A stretch of DNA of 64,000 nucleotides from Scedosporium boydii (GCA_002221725.1 NJFT01000218.1:1-64000); one strand, 5' to 3'. Positions 45,721 through 59,927 are shown, counted from the first letter of the stretch. The notes: generated by a model not told the origin, from the sequence alone. Program-made: numbers and translations.

Positions 45721-48700
45721 TGCTGCCAGGGCGTGAGGAAGAGGGAGCAGAGAGGGGGGAATGGAGTCGAAACTTGGCAGACGTGTCGACTTCTCCTCGC
45801 TGCCTGCGAATTCGGAGAGTGTGAATATTCAAACGAGTGACTAACGGGATCGAAACCGCCGTGTTCTGAAGCCGACGAACAAGAACTTGGCTTCCAGGAA
45901 TCTTTGGCTGTCGAGTGGCGGATTAACCCCTTTACGACGTGGCTATTGGGGAAACCGATCGTGCATCAGAGCATTGGGACGGGAGAACAAGGTTGGGTAA
46001 GGGCGGGTTGGCAGAGAGAGGGAGAGAGACCGTTGCAGGCAGTTTCACGCAATCTTGAGGGATGATCGTCGTTCGGTCGGAGTAACACCAGGATAGGCTG
46101 GGGCCGGGTTTAAACTGTTGTCCTGCGTCGTCGAGCAAACCGATGTACGTCTCTTGCGCAGCCTGTTTTCCCCGCGGATCGAAAGTAAGGAATTTTTTTT
46201 TCGCCGTTTGATGATTCGCAAGAAGAAAAACTAGTCGGCAGCCGGAATGGAGTAAGATACTGGTATGTCGACAGTCTCGTTGAGGGAATATTACGAGGTA
46301 GAATGGAACTGGGCTGAGGTGAAGGAAGTGAAGCCGAGAATGCGCAGGCAACGAAGTCCTTTTTCATAAAACACACCCGAGGTGGGCAAGGACTGGGGAG
46401 ACCTTCTTTGGCAAGGTTTCTGGTACAGTACAGATGCAAGAAAGGAAAGGGAACTTGAGCACTCTTGGAAAGGAAGAAGAAGGCAAAGTGGAATAGGAGA
46501 TTTGCTACTATGGGGCCATGGAAGGGTTGAGGGTCCAGCAATAATACTAGGCAGGCCCCGTTCCAGTTCCAGTCCCAGGTCCAGCAATGCGCCAGAACAA
46601 GCTCCACAGCAGCATCAGCGATCAATGGAGCGTTTTTGGCTGGACGTACTTTGTAGTGAACGAGGACAAGGAGCGAAGGAGTTAGTGTACTTCGTAGTCT
46701 CAAAGTACACACGTACCAGGCCAGAGAGGGTGCAGCAGAGGCGTGGTAATAATACAACATGCTGCTGTCTGTCCAATCCGGAATTCAGTGATTGCCTGCA
46801 CCTACTCGTACTATTGTGTGTGGTGGGTTGACAGGCGGCAAGAACGGAACAAAGTAAGGGTACAAAAGAACGAGGTCTCAGGTACATCCCAGTAGTCGTC
46901 CAGGGATCCAGGAGGTTTGTACATACATTGCGACGTAGCCTAATGAGGTTGGATGTCTCCAGGAAATAGGTACCATGTGGTCCTCGTCCAGGGGGCGGCG
47001 CTAGGTTTAAACTTCCCCAAGACCCCCCAACACTAGTGGATACTCTGGTCTGGTCGATACCACCAAATTTACTCAGAGCATGGCTTTGGCAAGTCTTACC
47101 CGCGTTTGCACATGGTTTTGTCGTGGCAGGAGCGAGTTTGTTTTCTAGGTTCATTGTTGAAGCACGAGAAAACCCCAAACACATGGCCTGACCCAGCCTA
47201 AATTCACCAGGCGTAATTGCTACTCGTAGTGCCAGCCAAGGCTCTTTCTTTCTATTACGAGGTAATGTTTCCATCATAGATTCAAATTTCTGTACTTGAG
47301 ATTGTACTTGCGATCTAATTTGCAGTTGCACAGGAAGTTGCAAGTTGCAAATTGTGGAAAGCTAGACGGGAGACGCCTTCCCATCTTCTCCTTCTGGCGC
47401 TGAGATTATCGATGCAAGATTGATTTAATGGTTGTTGGTGCGACAAAGGGCAATGATGACATCTTGTCAAAGGTACCGCCATGATAGGCCGACTTCGTTG
47501 AGCTTGTCGCTTTTCATTTTACTTGCAGTTCGGGTGTCGATGAGGTCAGAGTCCAAGAAAGGACTGAAACCTGGGTACCGAATACAACGCTGTTCGGTAC
47601 ACTGTGCGTCGTCGTCCAATCCTAGTCCCGGTTGCCTCTTTGAGTCTTGTCCAAATGGAGCCCGTAAAAGTGGATACAGGCCTCATTACGACAATGGAGT
47701 CAATGTGAGTCCGATTGATGTACACTACACGACTCCTCTCGACGCGTGGGGAGTCATACTTGGCAGTATAATTTTGAGATGCAGTGTAGGGAATAGATGA
47801 GTTCGATGTTGTTCAAGGCCAAGAGCCCCTCTCTCTTAGGGAGGTGAAACTGGGAAAGGGCACTGGATCCCGAATACGGAAAGAAAGCCCATAGGGTTCT
47901 GAAACTGACATCAATCTCGAACTGACATATGCCCGAGGTACTCGAGGAGTTACTTGGGAAGCTACTTCCTAATATGTACATCGTGCTCCCTCGGATCCGG
48001 ACAACTCGATGTACGAAGTCCAAACCAACATCGAAAGCCCCCCATGAAATGTCCCTTTCCCAGATCCAGCAGGTTTGTGCGTTTTTCCGTGTCTGGGCAA
48101 CCAATCCACAGGCCACTAGAAGCTCATCGAACAGAGCTTATATGATGCTCTGCAAGGCGGGATTTTAGCTTCCTACTTTCGAGCAATATCACTACCGCAT
48201 TGCCGCTGCACCTCAATATGGGGGAAAGTCAGAGGTAGTATCTACCCGTCCATCAGTCTATCCGTGTGCGCGGGATATATGAAATCATTGGATTCTTGTT
48301 GGTGCTGACGCAATGCCATACTTCGTAAGCTTCAAACATCATCGCGACAGTTGCCGGTCTCACCAACATGTACGGAGTCAAACTTCGTGAGGTTGGCCGG
48401 ATTATCTCCAAATTGGTGGAGGCGTCTGCAGGTCTTGCAATTCTCACATTCGTCAACGCAGACCTCTGACCAACGAGAGTAACATGGCAAAGCGATTGGG
48501 CCAAACCCGCGCCGCGACTCCTGCCCAGACTGGACATATTTGCTTCGTCGGACTCCATTGCAGTCGGCCGACAGCGGCGTCCGTCAACCGGACGCTGGTT
48601 TTTGCCTGACAGGAGGCGTGCCCCACCACCAGCATCTGCAATAAGTGAAGCCTGGTCAGGACGGTCTGCCTAAGCCTCACGTTCCTTACACAAGATGCGT

Positions 48701-50918
48701 GTAAAAACAGCCTTGGTTGGGTATCTCTGCGATGATGGATGCTTCCTATTCTAGCTGCATCCCCTCCTCGCAGCTTTTCAGCTGCTCGGCCCCGCCTATC
48801 TGCAGTGCTCGTCGCGCAGGCAGGCTTGAGGCGGAGTTGCACTCCGTGGAGTCGGCCGCTGGCAGGAACCTATGGAGTATTTTCAGGGCACTCCTTCGTA
48901 CCTCGTTGCGTGAAACGGCATGTCTAGGACACAATCTCATTCCATCAATATCAATTGTTACTTACCTGCGCTCAGGTACACAATCCAGTGTCTCAAGAAG
49001 CGTCCGGTTCCTTCATTTGTTATTACATATTTCTTTTTCTTCATCTTTTCCCGATCCGTTCACATGCGCCAAGACGCCACTAGCTTTTTCGCCGTGGCTG
49101 CAAAAGAGAAAATTTGGCCCTCTCCGACTGACCGGAGCCAGCCTGGATACTGAGGAAGTGACCGCGGCACATACAAATTTTTCTTGTGTCCGCGTAAGTC
49201 GCAACATCAGCCGCTGTTGACGAATCGTGCCTGGCGTTTTCAGCACGAAGCCCCGGAGAGCTGATCTTATATCCGGAGCGGTGAGGTTATTCGTGTGGAA
49301 GGCCCAGTGTTCATTGTGCAGCACACACAAGGCGAGGCGTCGTGATGCTCCTGTAGCACCAGACCCAGACAAGCTGCTTGCGTGACCATCCTGCCTGCAG
49401 CTGGGGGAGAGAGGTACGAAGTAAGTCCGATCGCTGCTGCGTCGTGCACACCGAAGTTATGAAGTAGTGGATAATACTCGGTACTGCTGTGAACCAACGG
49501 CTCATATCAATCACTACATGTATTTGATCAAGATGCCACCGGCTACTTTGTACTATAATCTAATTCCAGCGACGGCTTTAACCACTGCCCTCCACTCCTT
49601 CGTACAGAATGGAAGATAAATTCTCGCTCCCTCCACTTGGTAGCATCCAGTGATGGACAGTGAGGAATGTATCAATACGCACGGTATTATCCGTACTCGT
49701 CTCGGGTGCTCGGATTGATGCTTGTGGTGACCGCCAGGCAATGTTGGAGCCTGCTCCATAAACTCGATAGATAGTGCACCATTGATGTACCCTTAAATGA
49801 TCGTGATTCTTGGGTCTCTTTCTTGGCCATGCCGTGTCGGTTTGACAATGTAACAATGGAAGCACAGACCGGTCTTTGGAATCAAGTGGGTGGGAAGGTA
49901 ATACTGGAAGGCGTGGAATACGAAGACAGAATCGATCAAGAAACAACTCACGAGGTGTCGAGGGGTGTAACCGTAGTAGCCTGGATAGATTTGTTCGTAC
50001 AAAGGCCGACTTTTCCTCACTCCACCCCACGGCCAACCCCGCTGGTTGGTACGGGTCACATATGGTCATACGAGCTTGGCCAACCTCGTACTTGGAAAAA
50101 AGCGAGATCAAAGGAAATCAATAATATTGCCCTCCACACAACGACTGTCTGGTAGCGAGCTAAAAGACCCCGAATGTCCATTCTGGCCCGTTCAATACCG
50201 TGGCTTCTAAGCCTTGGGTGACAACCACTTGGGAAGGTGCTAATAATACAGAAGTAATTATGACCCCTGTGGTGTTGGATGAGGCGCTTCGTCAGATAGA
50301 GACCGAGACAGGGGATGATCTATTATCCTTCGGAGCTTTTTTCTTCTTCTTCGAGTAAGGGGGGTGAAGTTGATTTTCACCGCCTCTGACGAAATCAGAG
50401 GTCTCTTGACAGCGGCTCCATCAACCCGGTGGACTTCTCCGCGCAGAAAAGGAGAGACCCCGAGCCAAGAGAACGGACTTCGTAATTTTCTCATGAGCAC
50501 CGGTTCGCCATGCTATCCGAATTAGCTCTCTGGGCGAGGGTCCGTGATCAATGATCTCCCCTCACAGCAAGGAAAGGGGCCTAGACCCAATGTAACATTT
50601 GCCAGCGCGAATCGATCTTGGCGTCAATCACCAAGAGCGTCGGCTAGCTGAGCTTGGATTAACCTGCTAAAAAAAGGAAATTAAACCTGTCCCTCCTACC
50701 AAGCGAGCGGGCTTACTTGCAGGACGGCTGTGGCAAGGGCAGCCAAATGCACCTGCACGATGAAGTCGCACGAATCATCCCAGATTAGCGTCAACCTGGA
50801 GTCAGTATCTCTTTGCGAGCACAGGCCGAAAATTTTCACTTAGCGGCTCTGTTGTTAGGCGCATTGAAGTCAGAAAACTTGAAAGTGAAAAAAATCTGGC
50901 CGACTCGGCGTTGACCCT

Positions 50919-50941
50919 TACGAAGTAGTGTAGACTTCGTA
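50919..50941. repeat. Perfect 8-bp inverted repeat built from the 9-mer
   Basis: TACGAAGT at 50919-50926 and ACTTCGTA at 50934-50941 are exact complements around a 7-base loop. Confidence 0.85.
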
Positions 50942-51082
50942 GCGATTACGAGGTTTAAGATGACGGGGAAGAGATCGGTGGCCAGGCCGGCGGGGCTCTC
51001 CAATCTCGGGAAATAGCTTAGAGCCCAACTAGTGCCTGGAGAGCCTGAAGACCCTTCCCAGATCCCGATGGATTTCTATTTA

Positions 51083-51116
51083 AGTGTGCACTATGAAGTA
51101 GTGTATAGTGTACACT
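51083..51116. repeat. 12-bp inverted repeat, one mismatch
   Basis: Arms 51083-51094 and 51105-51116 pair at 11 of 12 positions. The 10-base loop contains GAAGTAG, echoing the dispersed 9-mer. Confidence 0.85.
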
Positions 51117-54100
51117 GCCAAAAAATGAGCCCGGAGCTGTTGAAACCATTGCGATAGGGCTGTCATTCCCAGTTAGGATTCAGGAATCAGGATTGAAGAT
51201 GCCGTGCCCTCAGCCACAGCACGACTCCGGCTCCAGGCGTGTGGAGTTTTCCACGAATTCGTGATGCTCGCTGGCGAGTCTGAGCCGCCTTGTTCGGCCA
51301 GACCTCTTTCAGTAAATTACGCTCGGCAAGAAGGACGACACCGAGCCCGCTCAGTGGCGGGACTTGACGAACGGTGGGTGTACGGAGTACGGAGCATGGT
51401 GTGTCCTGTCGATGACGGGATCAACTCAAATCCCACAGAGGACAGAGTTTATAAAAAAAGAAATGCTCGGTGGACTTGTTGCCGATGTCAACCCCAACCC
51501 GAGTTCCTTTTTGCTCCCCTGGCAACCAGCGTCAAGATGCATCTACTAGAGCGGATTGTGAGGCAAAGCCGTCCCGACTAATACTGCTCAGCACGCCATT
51601 AGTGCGCGTATGCTGATGGATCTGGAACCAATCATCCAGAGAGAAAGACACTTCACTGGCATTTGATGGTGCCTCGGAAGACCAATGTCTTGGCTTGAGA
51701 GTCGTTTAACGTAAACAGTACAGTTAGTAGGTTGGAAGACTGAAACCATGACGTTCCTTGATTTTTCCAATCATTCTCTGCTTGTTATTTTAAAAGTTAT
51801 TTTGAGCAAACTACTGAGGTAGATAACACCATTCAGCGCGTGTGCTAGAAGAATTCTCGAGACATGGAAGTTCTACGGTGTAGTTTCTGACACTGAGCAA
51901 AAAAGTGAACTGGTGTCTGACACTGACACAGAGTGAGGGTATCCTAAGTACCTCCGAGTATTCAGTCGTCCGAGAGGCGAAGATGCTGAACGAATTCACC
52001 AGGCTGAAGTGTACTCCATCCAGTAAACAAAGCACCACCTCTCTCCGACCAAGGACTCGTCCGAAGCGGCAACGTCGATCAAAAAAAGGATGTAGTAGGA
52101 AGTGGTAATAGGCTCAGGATAAACTCGTGGCATCGATTGATCTGCGAAGGGATCTCACTCAACCCCCCCGAGATCCAATGCACCTCAGATCCGGATGTGC
52201 ACCGTCAACCGCCAACTCGAGGAAGCATGGTACGCGGCAGATGCTGTAGCCCCATGAACCTGCGACACGAACGGTGGACTGCTTGGACCAGAAGAAAACC
52301 TAGAGGCTTTGCTTCTTGTCGGCCCGCTGAGGTAGAGACAGCTCCACCGTCCATTTCGCAAGAGCGAGCGCCATTATTTGGTGACCTGTGCTCCGAAAGT
52401 TCAATATACCGCCGCTATGATAGTCACTCCAAGAGTTCGTGTGAACGGAGGAATAACACGTAAGAGTGGATACTGAGTATTATTATGTACCCTCTCCTTC
52501 TGATCATGCGAGGTCATTGTGAAGATGGCCTCGCCAGAGATAAATTAAGCTCTTACATTTTCTTATATATGTGGACAAACATGATCGCGGGACGTGATAC
52601 AGCTGTCATTACCCGTCAGATCATGCTTGCTTCCCACAGATCTGGCATCCTCGGTTTGCGGCATGATAACGGGTGCCAGCATCGTTCGACCGGTTCTCGC
52701 TGCCTCGTCAAGCTTCAAGGAGTTAACTCCCAAACTGGTAAGATAGAGCATCTTGAATTGAGGCAGAGATGGGATGGACGAGGCCAACTGAACAATCCAG
52801 ATTGAAAAACGCGAATTGACGCGCTGTTGCACAGTCAGAAACAGCTTTGATGACCTTTCGAGCCCAATTCATCTCAGCGCTTTCTTCAAGGAGGCAAACT
52901 AAGGAATGGGTCCGTCCAGTTCATTACTCTTTTGATGGAGAGAGGTCATCAATTCAAGGTCACGCTCGTGAATACAATAGTTTTGTCCCCGTTTACCATT
53001 GTATTGTCCTCCAGTTCCAAGTCATTGGTGACCTTAGAAGTTAGGGAAACGGGATATTACGACGATGCTATGTAAAAACTGTGCCAAGTAAATAATTGAT
53101 TTCTTCGGAGGGACGCATGAGATGGAATAGCCTATTTTATATTGTCCACAGTTTACGAACTATTTATTGGGGGCCATCAATCTGCAATTCGGATATTTAC
53201 GGAACGGGTCAATGATGCCAATAAGGAAAGAATGAGGCTGTTGCGATCTTCAAGCACTTTATTGCTTAACCGTCCCACTACCGAATCACTCGAAGCCGCA
53301 TTTAAACTACCACGAATTCATCTTATCGAGATTATGACGGCATACTTCCACATTTAGCGAAATCAAGGCTTCTCCGCCTCCCTCGGTAGTCTACCGTATA
53401 TAGGAAAGGCGAGAAGTTTACTGAGGCCGACTTGCTTGGATGAGCTGGCACTTCCAGCTGCACGATGAATAAGGTTGCCTTTGCTTTTTCAGTAAGCATC
53501 ATCAGAGAGAGATACAACTAATCAGGTTGTTGAGGTATGTCGCTATTTTCTCGCAGATCGGGTTCAATGGGGAATCGAAGTCCTGTGGAATGGGCACAGA
53601 CTGCCAACTAGCGAAAGATTGATGCCGGACCTTCGTCCAGAGCAAATATCTTAACGAACCAGAACGCTGACCTGCTGGAGACGCCGAAAGGGGAATGTTG
53701 GAAGTGTAACGCGCTGTATTTAGCCATTATCCTTTCCGTTTCCGTTTCCTTAGAGAGCAGTTTGTTCGAGGAGTGCAGAGATTCCTACTTCGGATGTGAG
53801 TCCGAAGCATACTACGCATACACAGGTATTCGTTGCTCCCCCGAGTGAAGAGAGTTCGCTTGTCAAGGCAGATTTGCGCCTGCCAACTCGCAACTTCCTG
53901 AGCGATAAACTACCTGAAGGGTACTCATAGAATGGGAAAGAGCCAAGGAAGCAGAACCCCTGCATGAGTCGGGTGAGTACAGTATCTACACAATTGGGGC
54001 AATAGGGGGAAAAGATCACCTCGCTCTCAGGTGCCGAATGCATAAACTTGATACTGTGTACAGCACTATGTTGTACCTTCTAGAGACAGTGTTTGAAGAC

Positions 54101-55481
54101 AAACCTCGTATTTGGATACGAAGCGAAAACGGCGAAAGTGGAGGCCGTCTAAAGTCAAAGAGACTGTGTAGACCATGTAAATTACGGCATGTTAGCACTG
54201 TACGAGGTTCTTCGACGCATCATTTTAAGTGTACACTGTCCAGGTACGAAATACTTAGCAGAAGCAGGAACACACGCTCACGCTGGTCTGATCACAACCA
54301 GTAAAGCAGGGAGAGCCATAGGGCAGCATCAAATCAATCTCGACCATCGAGAGAAATTTGCCTTTCTTCAATCCACCACGCTTGCCCTCCAGAGCCCGGC
54401 ATCTATTCTCGTCCTTCGCTTCGTGTTGTCTGGCCTTTGCTATCATGGTCTGACAACACAGTCGTTCATTCTAAGCCTCGAAACTCCCTTCGTTCTATTG
54501 CGCCTTTTTTTATTCTTCCTTCGTTATTCTAATATACGTTCCTCGATTGGGGCATTGCTCCTCTGCGACCGTACGAGTACTCCGCCCTCTTCCCTCTGGA
54601 CGAGACACGACTCAGATCCAGCGTCCTACCTCTTCCGAGTCGCGAAACTGACATACTTACGGTCTACGATCAACGAAAAAAAGGGGCGAGAAAACAGACG
54701 CGGGATTGCTCAGACGGCGGAGAACATATTCGCTCTAGGATTTGGCTCTTTTCTGCTTCTCGGCTTGCTTGAGACTGGCGTTTCGTGGTCCCGAGGGCGT
54801 CAAAATCCTCGCTTCAACCAAGTTTTTAATTTATCCTTTTTCCGGGGGTGGCCGACTGACTCCTTCTCATCGTGCTGAGCCACCGACGGATTGGTCCCTG
54901 ACTTTGGTTGCTTCAAGTTTGCTTTGGCATCAGTCAGAGTCGCTGGACCTGGCCACTAAAACGGCTCACGGTTCACGCATCAATTCCCAAGAGGCTACCG
55001 TCTCCCAAGGAACGGTCCCCGCTCGATATTAACGGCCCCCTACTATATCCCCTTCGTTCGACAACCCTGGCTTCCTGGCTTTATTGGCGTTTCCACGCAT
55101 AATAACAAATCAACATCGTGGGTTTACCTTCTCTTTCTTTCCCTCTCTCGCCTCAGTGATGTTCCTTTGCATCATGTTTCATGCCCTTTTTACCCCATTT
55201 TGAGACCATTTCCTCAACCACATTTTCTCCCCTTTTCGAATCTTGCGAAGTCGTGAATGCCGAATACAGAATTGAGTAGCGATACGAGTTGAAAATCTAA
55301 GCTATTCTCTTCTCTGAAGGGTGTGTTGTCTTGTCGTCGTTGGCGCTGCTATTTAGTTCTTATTTTTGTCACACCCTTTGTTGGCCGACTCCCCGCCAGC
55401 TCCCTTCCTCGCTTCAATCGACGGCCGCTTCGAACAATTCTTGTTGACAGCCAGCACTGACATCCGTCTTCGCATAGGACA

Positions 55482-58400
55482 ATGTCTCTCCCCGAGAGGC
55501 CGGGTGCGAGCCCTTCGTACGAGCAGCGAAATGGATATCGACACTCACCTTCCCGACGAAGCCGCCCTGCGGACGCGGAGGGAGGCGGATATTATCCCCT
55601 AGGCCCCATGCCAGCACATCAACGTGGGCAATCCGCCACATCCTTTCCCGATACCATCGCGGGTCCTAATAGTAATACAGAGACTACCCCCCTTTCGCCC
55701 GATGCGACCTCCCCAAATCCCGGCTCTGGGAGCAATTTCCAGCGGAAGCGAAGCCTTATCCGACCCGAAAGAAATAAGATCGGAAAAGACCATCCAAACT
55801 ATCATTACCGGAAACATGCAGCCAAGATGGACACTCTACCCTCGACTACGGGGAATAACCCGTTAGCGGAGGATCTCGAGGAAGGCTCCGATCGTTCGCC
55901 TTCGCGAACTCTTGACGCATACTCGGATGCTTCTCCCCCCAGAGACCCGAGGAGCCCTCGGGGCAACGACGATCCCGAGAAGGGTCTTGGTGGAAAGCCG
56001 GTGAAGCGGGCCAAATCATCCAAGATTAGAAAGGAGGATAGGAAGAAGCAGAAGGAGCAGGAACAGATCCGCCCTCCAAACTTGTGGAATGTGTATTGTG
56101 CCATTATCACATTCTGGTGCCCCGACTTCATTCTCAAGTGTTTTGGAAAGGTCAAGAAGGAACAACAGCGCGCTTGGCGAGAAAAGATGGGTCTCATCAG
56201 CATTATTCTCTTCATCATGGCGGTAGTGGGCTTTTTGACTTTTGGTTTCAATCAGGTTGTCTGCGGCTCACCTCCGCCAAGGCTTCGTGTCAACGAAGTA
56301 ACCGGCGGCTTCATGATCTTCCACGGTGTAGCCTACGACCTCTCGAGATCTGGCCATCCTGCCGCCGAAGGCATTCCTCTCCGCCAGAACGGACAATTAG
56401 CTAATGTCCTATTCGATTTGCCCGAGAAGAATAGCGGCAAGGACGGAAGCTTCCTCTTCCAAAACGTCAACGGTCGCTGCAAGGGCCTGATCAATAGGTC
56501 CGCCAACTCCAACGTCCCGACCAACTCTGACAATGATCTGGCGTGGTACTTCCCCTGTACGACATTCAACCAGGACGGCTCTAGCAGCCCGAACGTCACA
56601 ATACCATATTATGTCGGATACGCGTGCCATACTAGCCAGGCGGCTCGCGACGCCTTCTATCACGGCCTCCGTGGCTCGGCCGATGTTTACTTTACCTGGG
56701 ATGACATTCGTAATAACTCTCGCAATCTCATCGTTTATTCCGGCAACGTGCTCGATCTGAACCTGCTCAACTGGTTCGATGAGACCCAGGTGACTATCCC
56801 AGATCGTTTCAAGGAACTCCGCGACAAGAACACCGTCGTCAACCAAGCCATTCGCGGCCGCGACGTAACACGAATCTTCCAAGCGTCTGAGGATAAGCAG
56901 GTAGCCGAGTGCCTCGAGGAGATTGTCAAGGTTGGAACCGTGGATACTGAGACTGTCGGTTGTATTGCTGCCAAGGTCGTCTTGTACTGCACACTTGTGC
57001 TCATTCTAGCCGTCGTATGCGCCAGGTTTGCGCTTGCGTTGATTTTCCAATGGTTCATAAGCCGCAACTATGCCGCTGCGAAAACCTCACAGACGTCGGA
57101 TCAGAGAAAGAGGAATCGGCAGATTGAGGATTGGAGTGAGGACATCTATAGCGCGCCTCCCCGTATTCCGGGCGAGGTCGGTAGTAGTGTCGCCGGCACC
57201 GGCTCGGACAGGGGAAGCAAGCGCGTCAGCTCTTTTTTGCCCACCACGTCTCGCTTCTCTTCTATCAACGCTGACCGCAGCATGAACAAGCGTGTGCCAA
57301 CAACCATGGCAAGCCAGGGTGCTGGCAGCACTCTCTACCCTGGCTCCATTTACCAGCAGCGCAACGATAGCAAGACTAGCTTCCTTCGGTCTGATCCTTA
57401 CGCTAGCACTACAAGCCCTACCGAGGGCCCTGGACCTGCCGGCTTCATTCATGAGGCCGTCGTTCCGCAGCCGCCGAGTGACTGGATGCCTTTCGGATTC
57501 CCTCTCGCCCATGCTATCTGCCTCGTTACTGCCTACTCGGAAGGTGAACAAGGTTTGCGAACCACGCTGGATTCGATCGCCATGACGGATTATCCCAACA
57601 GCCACAAGGTTATTCTTGTCATCTGCGACGGTATCATCAAAGGAAAGGGTGAGAAGTACTCGACCCCGGAGATTGTGCTTAGCATGTTGAAGGATCACAC
57701 GATGCCTCCCGAGGAGGTCCAGGCCTTCTCGTATGTTGCAGTGGCTAGCGGCTCCAAGCGGCACAACATGGCCAAGATCTACTCGGGTTTCTATGACTAC
57801 GGTGCCGGCTCTTCGATACCCGCCGATAAGCAACAGCGCGTGCCGATGATGGTTGTGGTCAAGTGCGGTACTCCCGATGAGATGCGAACGGCGAAGCCTG
57901 GCAACCGTGGTAAGCGTGACAGTCAAATTGTACTCATGTCTTTCCTCCAGAAGGTCATGTTTGACGAGCGCATGACGGAACTCGAATACGAAATGTTCAA
58001 CGGTCTCTGGAAGGTGACGGGCATCTCTCCCGACTTTTACGAAGTCGTTCTCATGGTCGACGCCGATACAAAGGTTTTCCCCGACAGTCTGACGCACATG
58101 ATCTCGGCCATGGTCAAGGATCCCGAAATTATGGGCCTCTGCGGGGAAACGAAGATTGCCAACAAGCGCCAGAGCTGGGTGTCTGCCATTCAGGTCTTCG
58201 AATACTTCATTTCTCACCACCTGTCCAAGTCGTTCGAGTCCGTCTTTGGCGGTGTTACCTGTCTGCCCGGATGCTTCTGTATGTACCGAATCAAAGCGCC
58301 AAAGGGTGCCCAGAACTACTGGGTCCCCATCCTCGCGAATCCTGACGTTGTTGAGCACTACTCGGAGAATGTTGTCGACACTCTTCACAAGAAGAACCTA

Positions 58401-59251
58401 CTGCTCCTCGGCGAGGATCGATACCTTTCGACACTCATGCTTAGAACCTTCCCCAAGCGAAAGCAAGTGTTTGTGCCTCAGGCTGTGTGCAAGACGACGG
58501 TTCCGGACACGTTTAGCGTGCTGTTGTCGCAGCGACGTCGTTGGATCAACTCTACCATTCACAACCTGATGGAGCTTGTGCTCGTCCGAGATCTTTGCGG
58601 TACCTTCTGCTTCAGTATGCAGTTTGTTGTGTTCATTGAGCTGATCGGAACTCTGGTGCTTCCCGCTGCCATTGCCTTCACGTTCTATGTTGGTAAGTTT
58701 TGTGCCTTTCGTGTTGTTATCATAATCATTATTATTCTTCATACCTGCGCCGAGCTTTGGTATTTTTTTCCTCCACTTATTGTCAATACTAACATGCGAC
58801 TCCAGTAATCATCTCCATCATCAACTCACCACCTCAGATCATCCCTCTGGTTCTCTTGGGTCTCATTCTCGGTCTCCCTGCAGTCCTGATTGTGGTTACC
58901 GCCCACTCCTGGACGTATATGGGGTGGATGGTCATCTATCTTATTTCACTTCCCATTTGGAACTTTGTTCTTCCGACGTACTCATTCTGGAAGTTTGACG
59001 ACTTCTCATGGGGCGACACGAGAAAGACGGCGGATGAGAAGGTCAAGAAGGGAGGCATCGAATATGAAGGAGAGTTCGACAGTAGCAAGATCACGATGAA
59101 GAGATGGGCCGAGTTCGAGCGCGACCGTCGAACGCGCCTCCAATTCTGGTCGTCGAGAGAGAATATCGCCAACGGAGGAGTGTCGAGCGCCGGCGGATGG
59201 TCGGGGCCACCGGGCCAGGCGTACCACGATGACTATTACTCGGACGCATAA
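55482..59251 (+). CDS. Class IV chitin synthase
   Basis: Processive membrane glycosyltransferase making cell-wall chitin from UDP-GlcNAc. Two exons (55482-58692 and 58806-59251; 113-nt intron, donor GTAAGT, acceptor CCAG) give 1218 residues, the class IV length. The N-terminal 200 residues are disordered. Two membrane regions follow, near 200-220 and 235-260, and then the extracytoplasmic segment with the cytochrome-b5-like pattern of this class. Another membrane segment lies near 500-530, followed by a linker. The catalytic domain begins near 670. It shows DAD at 860-862, GEDRYLS near 977-983 and the product-binding QRRRW at 1017-1021. Further membrane helices close the protein, the last ones in exon 2. 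It corresponds to yeast Chs3 and the class IV enzymes of filamentous fungi. Its likely activator, the Skt5/Chs4-like gene, lies 9.8 kb upstream on the other strand. A 433-codon antisense frame is a shadow. Confidence 0.95.
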
Positions 59252-59487
59252 GCCTCCGTTGACTCCTCCTGGCTAAGAGAGGAATGATGAGTGTTTTTTC
59301 TTGTTTTGTTCATTTTCTATAATTTTCACGTCACGTCTCAGGTTCCTAGTAATATCAAGAAAGAAGACCTGGGCGGGCAAGAGGGGCGAGGCGAGGCTTA
59401 TTGGCACGACACGTATCCCACATGAAAATCACTACTACTTAATGGAGGGTCAAGAGTGTGAGCCTAGTTTCTTATTTTTCTTTTTTC

Positions 59488-59509
59488 TTTTTTTTTTTTT
59501 TTTTTTTTT
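59488..59509. repeat. Homopolymer T22 followed by a short (TC)n
   Basis: A run of 22 T residues followed by about five TC units, in the chitin synthase 3' region. Confidence 0.9.
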
Positions 59510-59927
59510 CTCTCTCTCTATTCTCATAGCTTTGTATGTCACCCTTCCCGCCGTCTATTGTAGCTTGCGCTTCCGTTTGTTCCATTGGTTTCAACCCCCG
59601 TCTACTGTCTTTCTCCTTTTTATTCCCCATCTTAACGGTTGTTGTTGCGTATAGAGAGCGGTTTTCTAGGTGGCATCCGAGCGGCGTATATTCTTGACAC
59701 CGAGTTTCTGTTAAGACGGTCCTATGTACATACTTTCATTCTTTTTCGGGGAGTTTTTCCGCGTTCTATGATTTCCTGACCAGACTTTGTATGAGGGCAA
59801 GCCAAGAAAAACCAGTCTGGCTACGCCTAGTAGTTGTTTAGGGGAGCCTCAAATACACATTTTGCTCAACGTTATCTTATACCGTTTCTTGGTTAGCTGG
59901 TGCGGGTGATCTTCTCGACCCCTTTTG

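Larger units (their letters stand above)
45721..55481. other. Gene-free 9.8-kb stretch between the Skt5-like and chitin synthase genes
   Basis: No recognisable gene in 9.8 kb. The longest frames (46110-46760 and 46615-47343 minus; 54189-54878 plus) lack domains, overlap each other or the CT-rich chitin synthase leader, and do not splice into anything familiar. Exact TACGAAGTA or TACTTCGTA copies lie at 46688, 48319, 49415 and 50919. Hairpins lie at 50919-50941 and 51083-51116. The last 1.1 kb is pyrimidine-rich and probably the chitin synthase promoter and leader. Old transposon relics or a long non-coding RNA could sit here unseen. Confidence 0.5.

Noticed and set aside
46615..47343. 242-codon minus-strand open frame
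   Set aside because: No recognisable motif, overlapped by another frame (46110-46760); its composition does not resemble the real genes. Kept only as part of the gene-free stretch.
54189..54878. 229-codon plus-strand open frame upstream of the chitin synthase
   Set aside because: Leu/Ser-rich product of a CT-rich region, no domain or splice context; more likely promoter or leader sequence.
57087..58388. 433-codon minus-strand open frame
   Set aside because: Antisense shadow of the chitin synthase catalytic domain.
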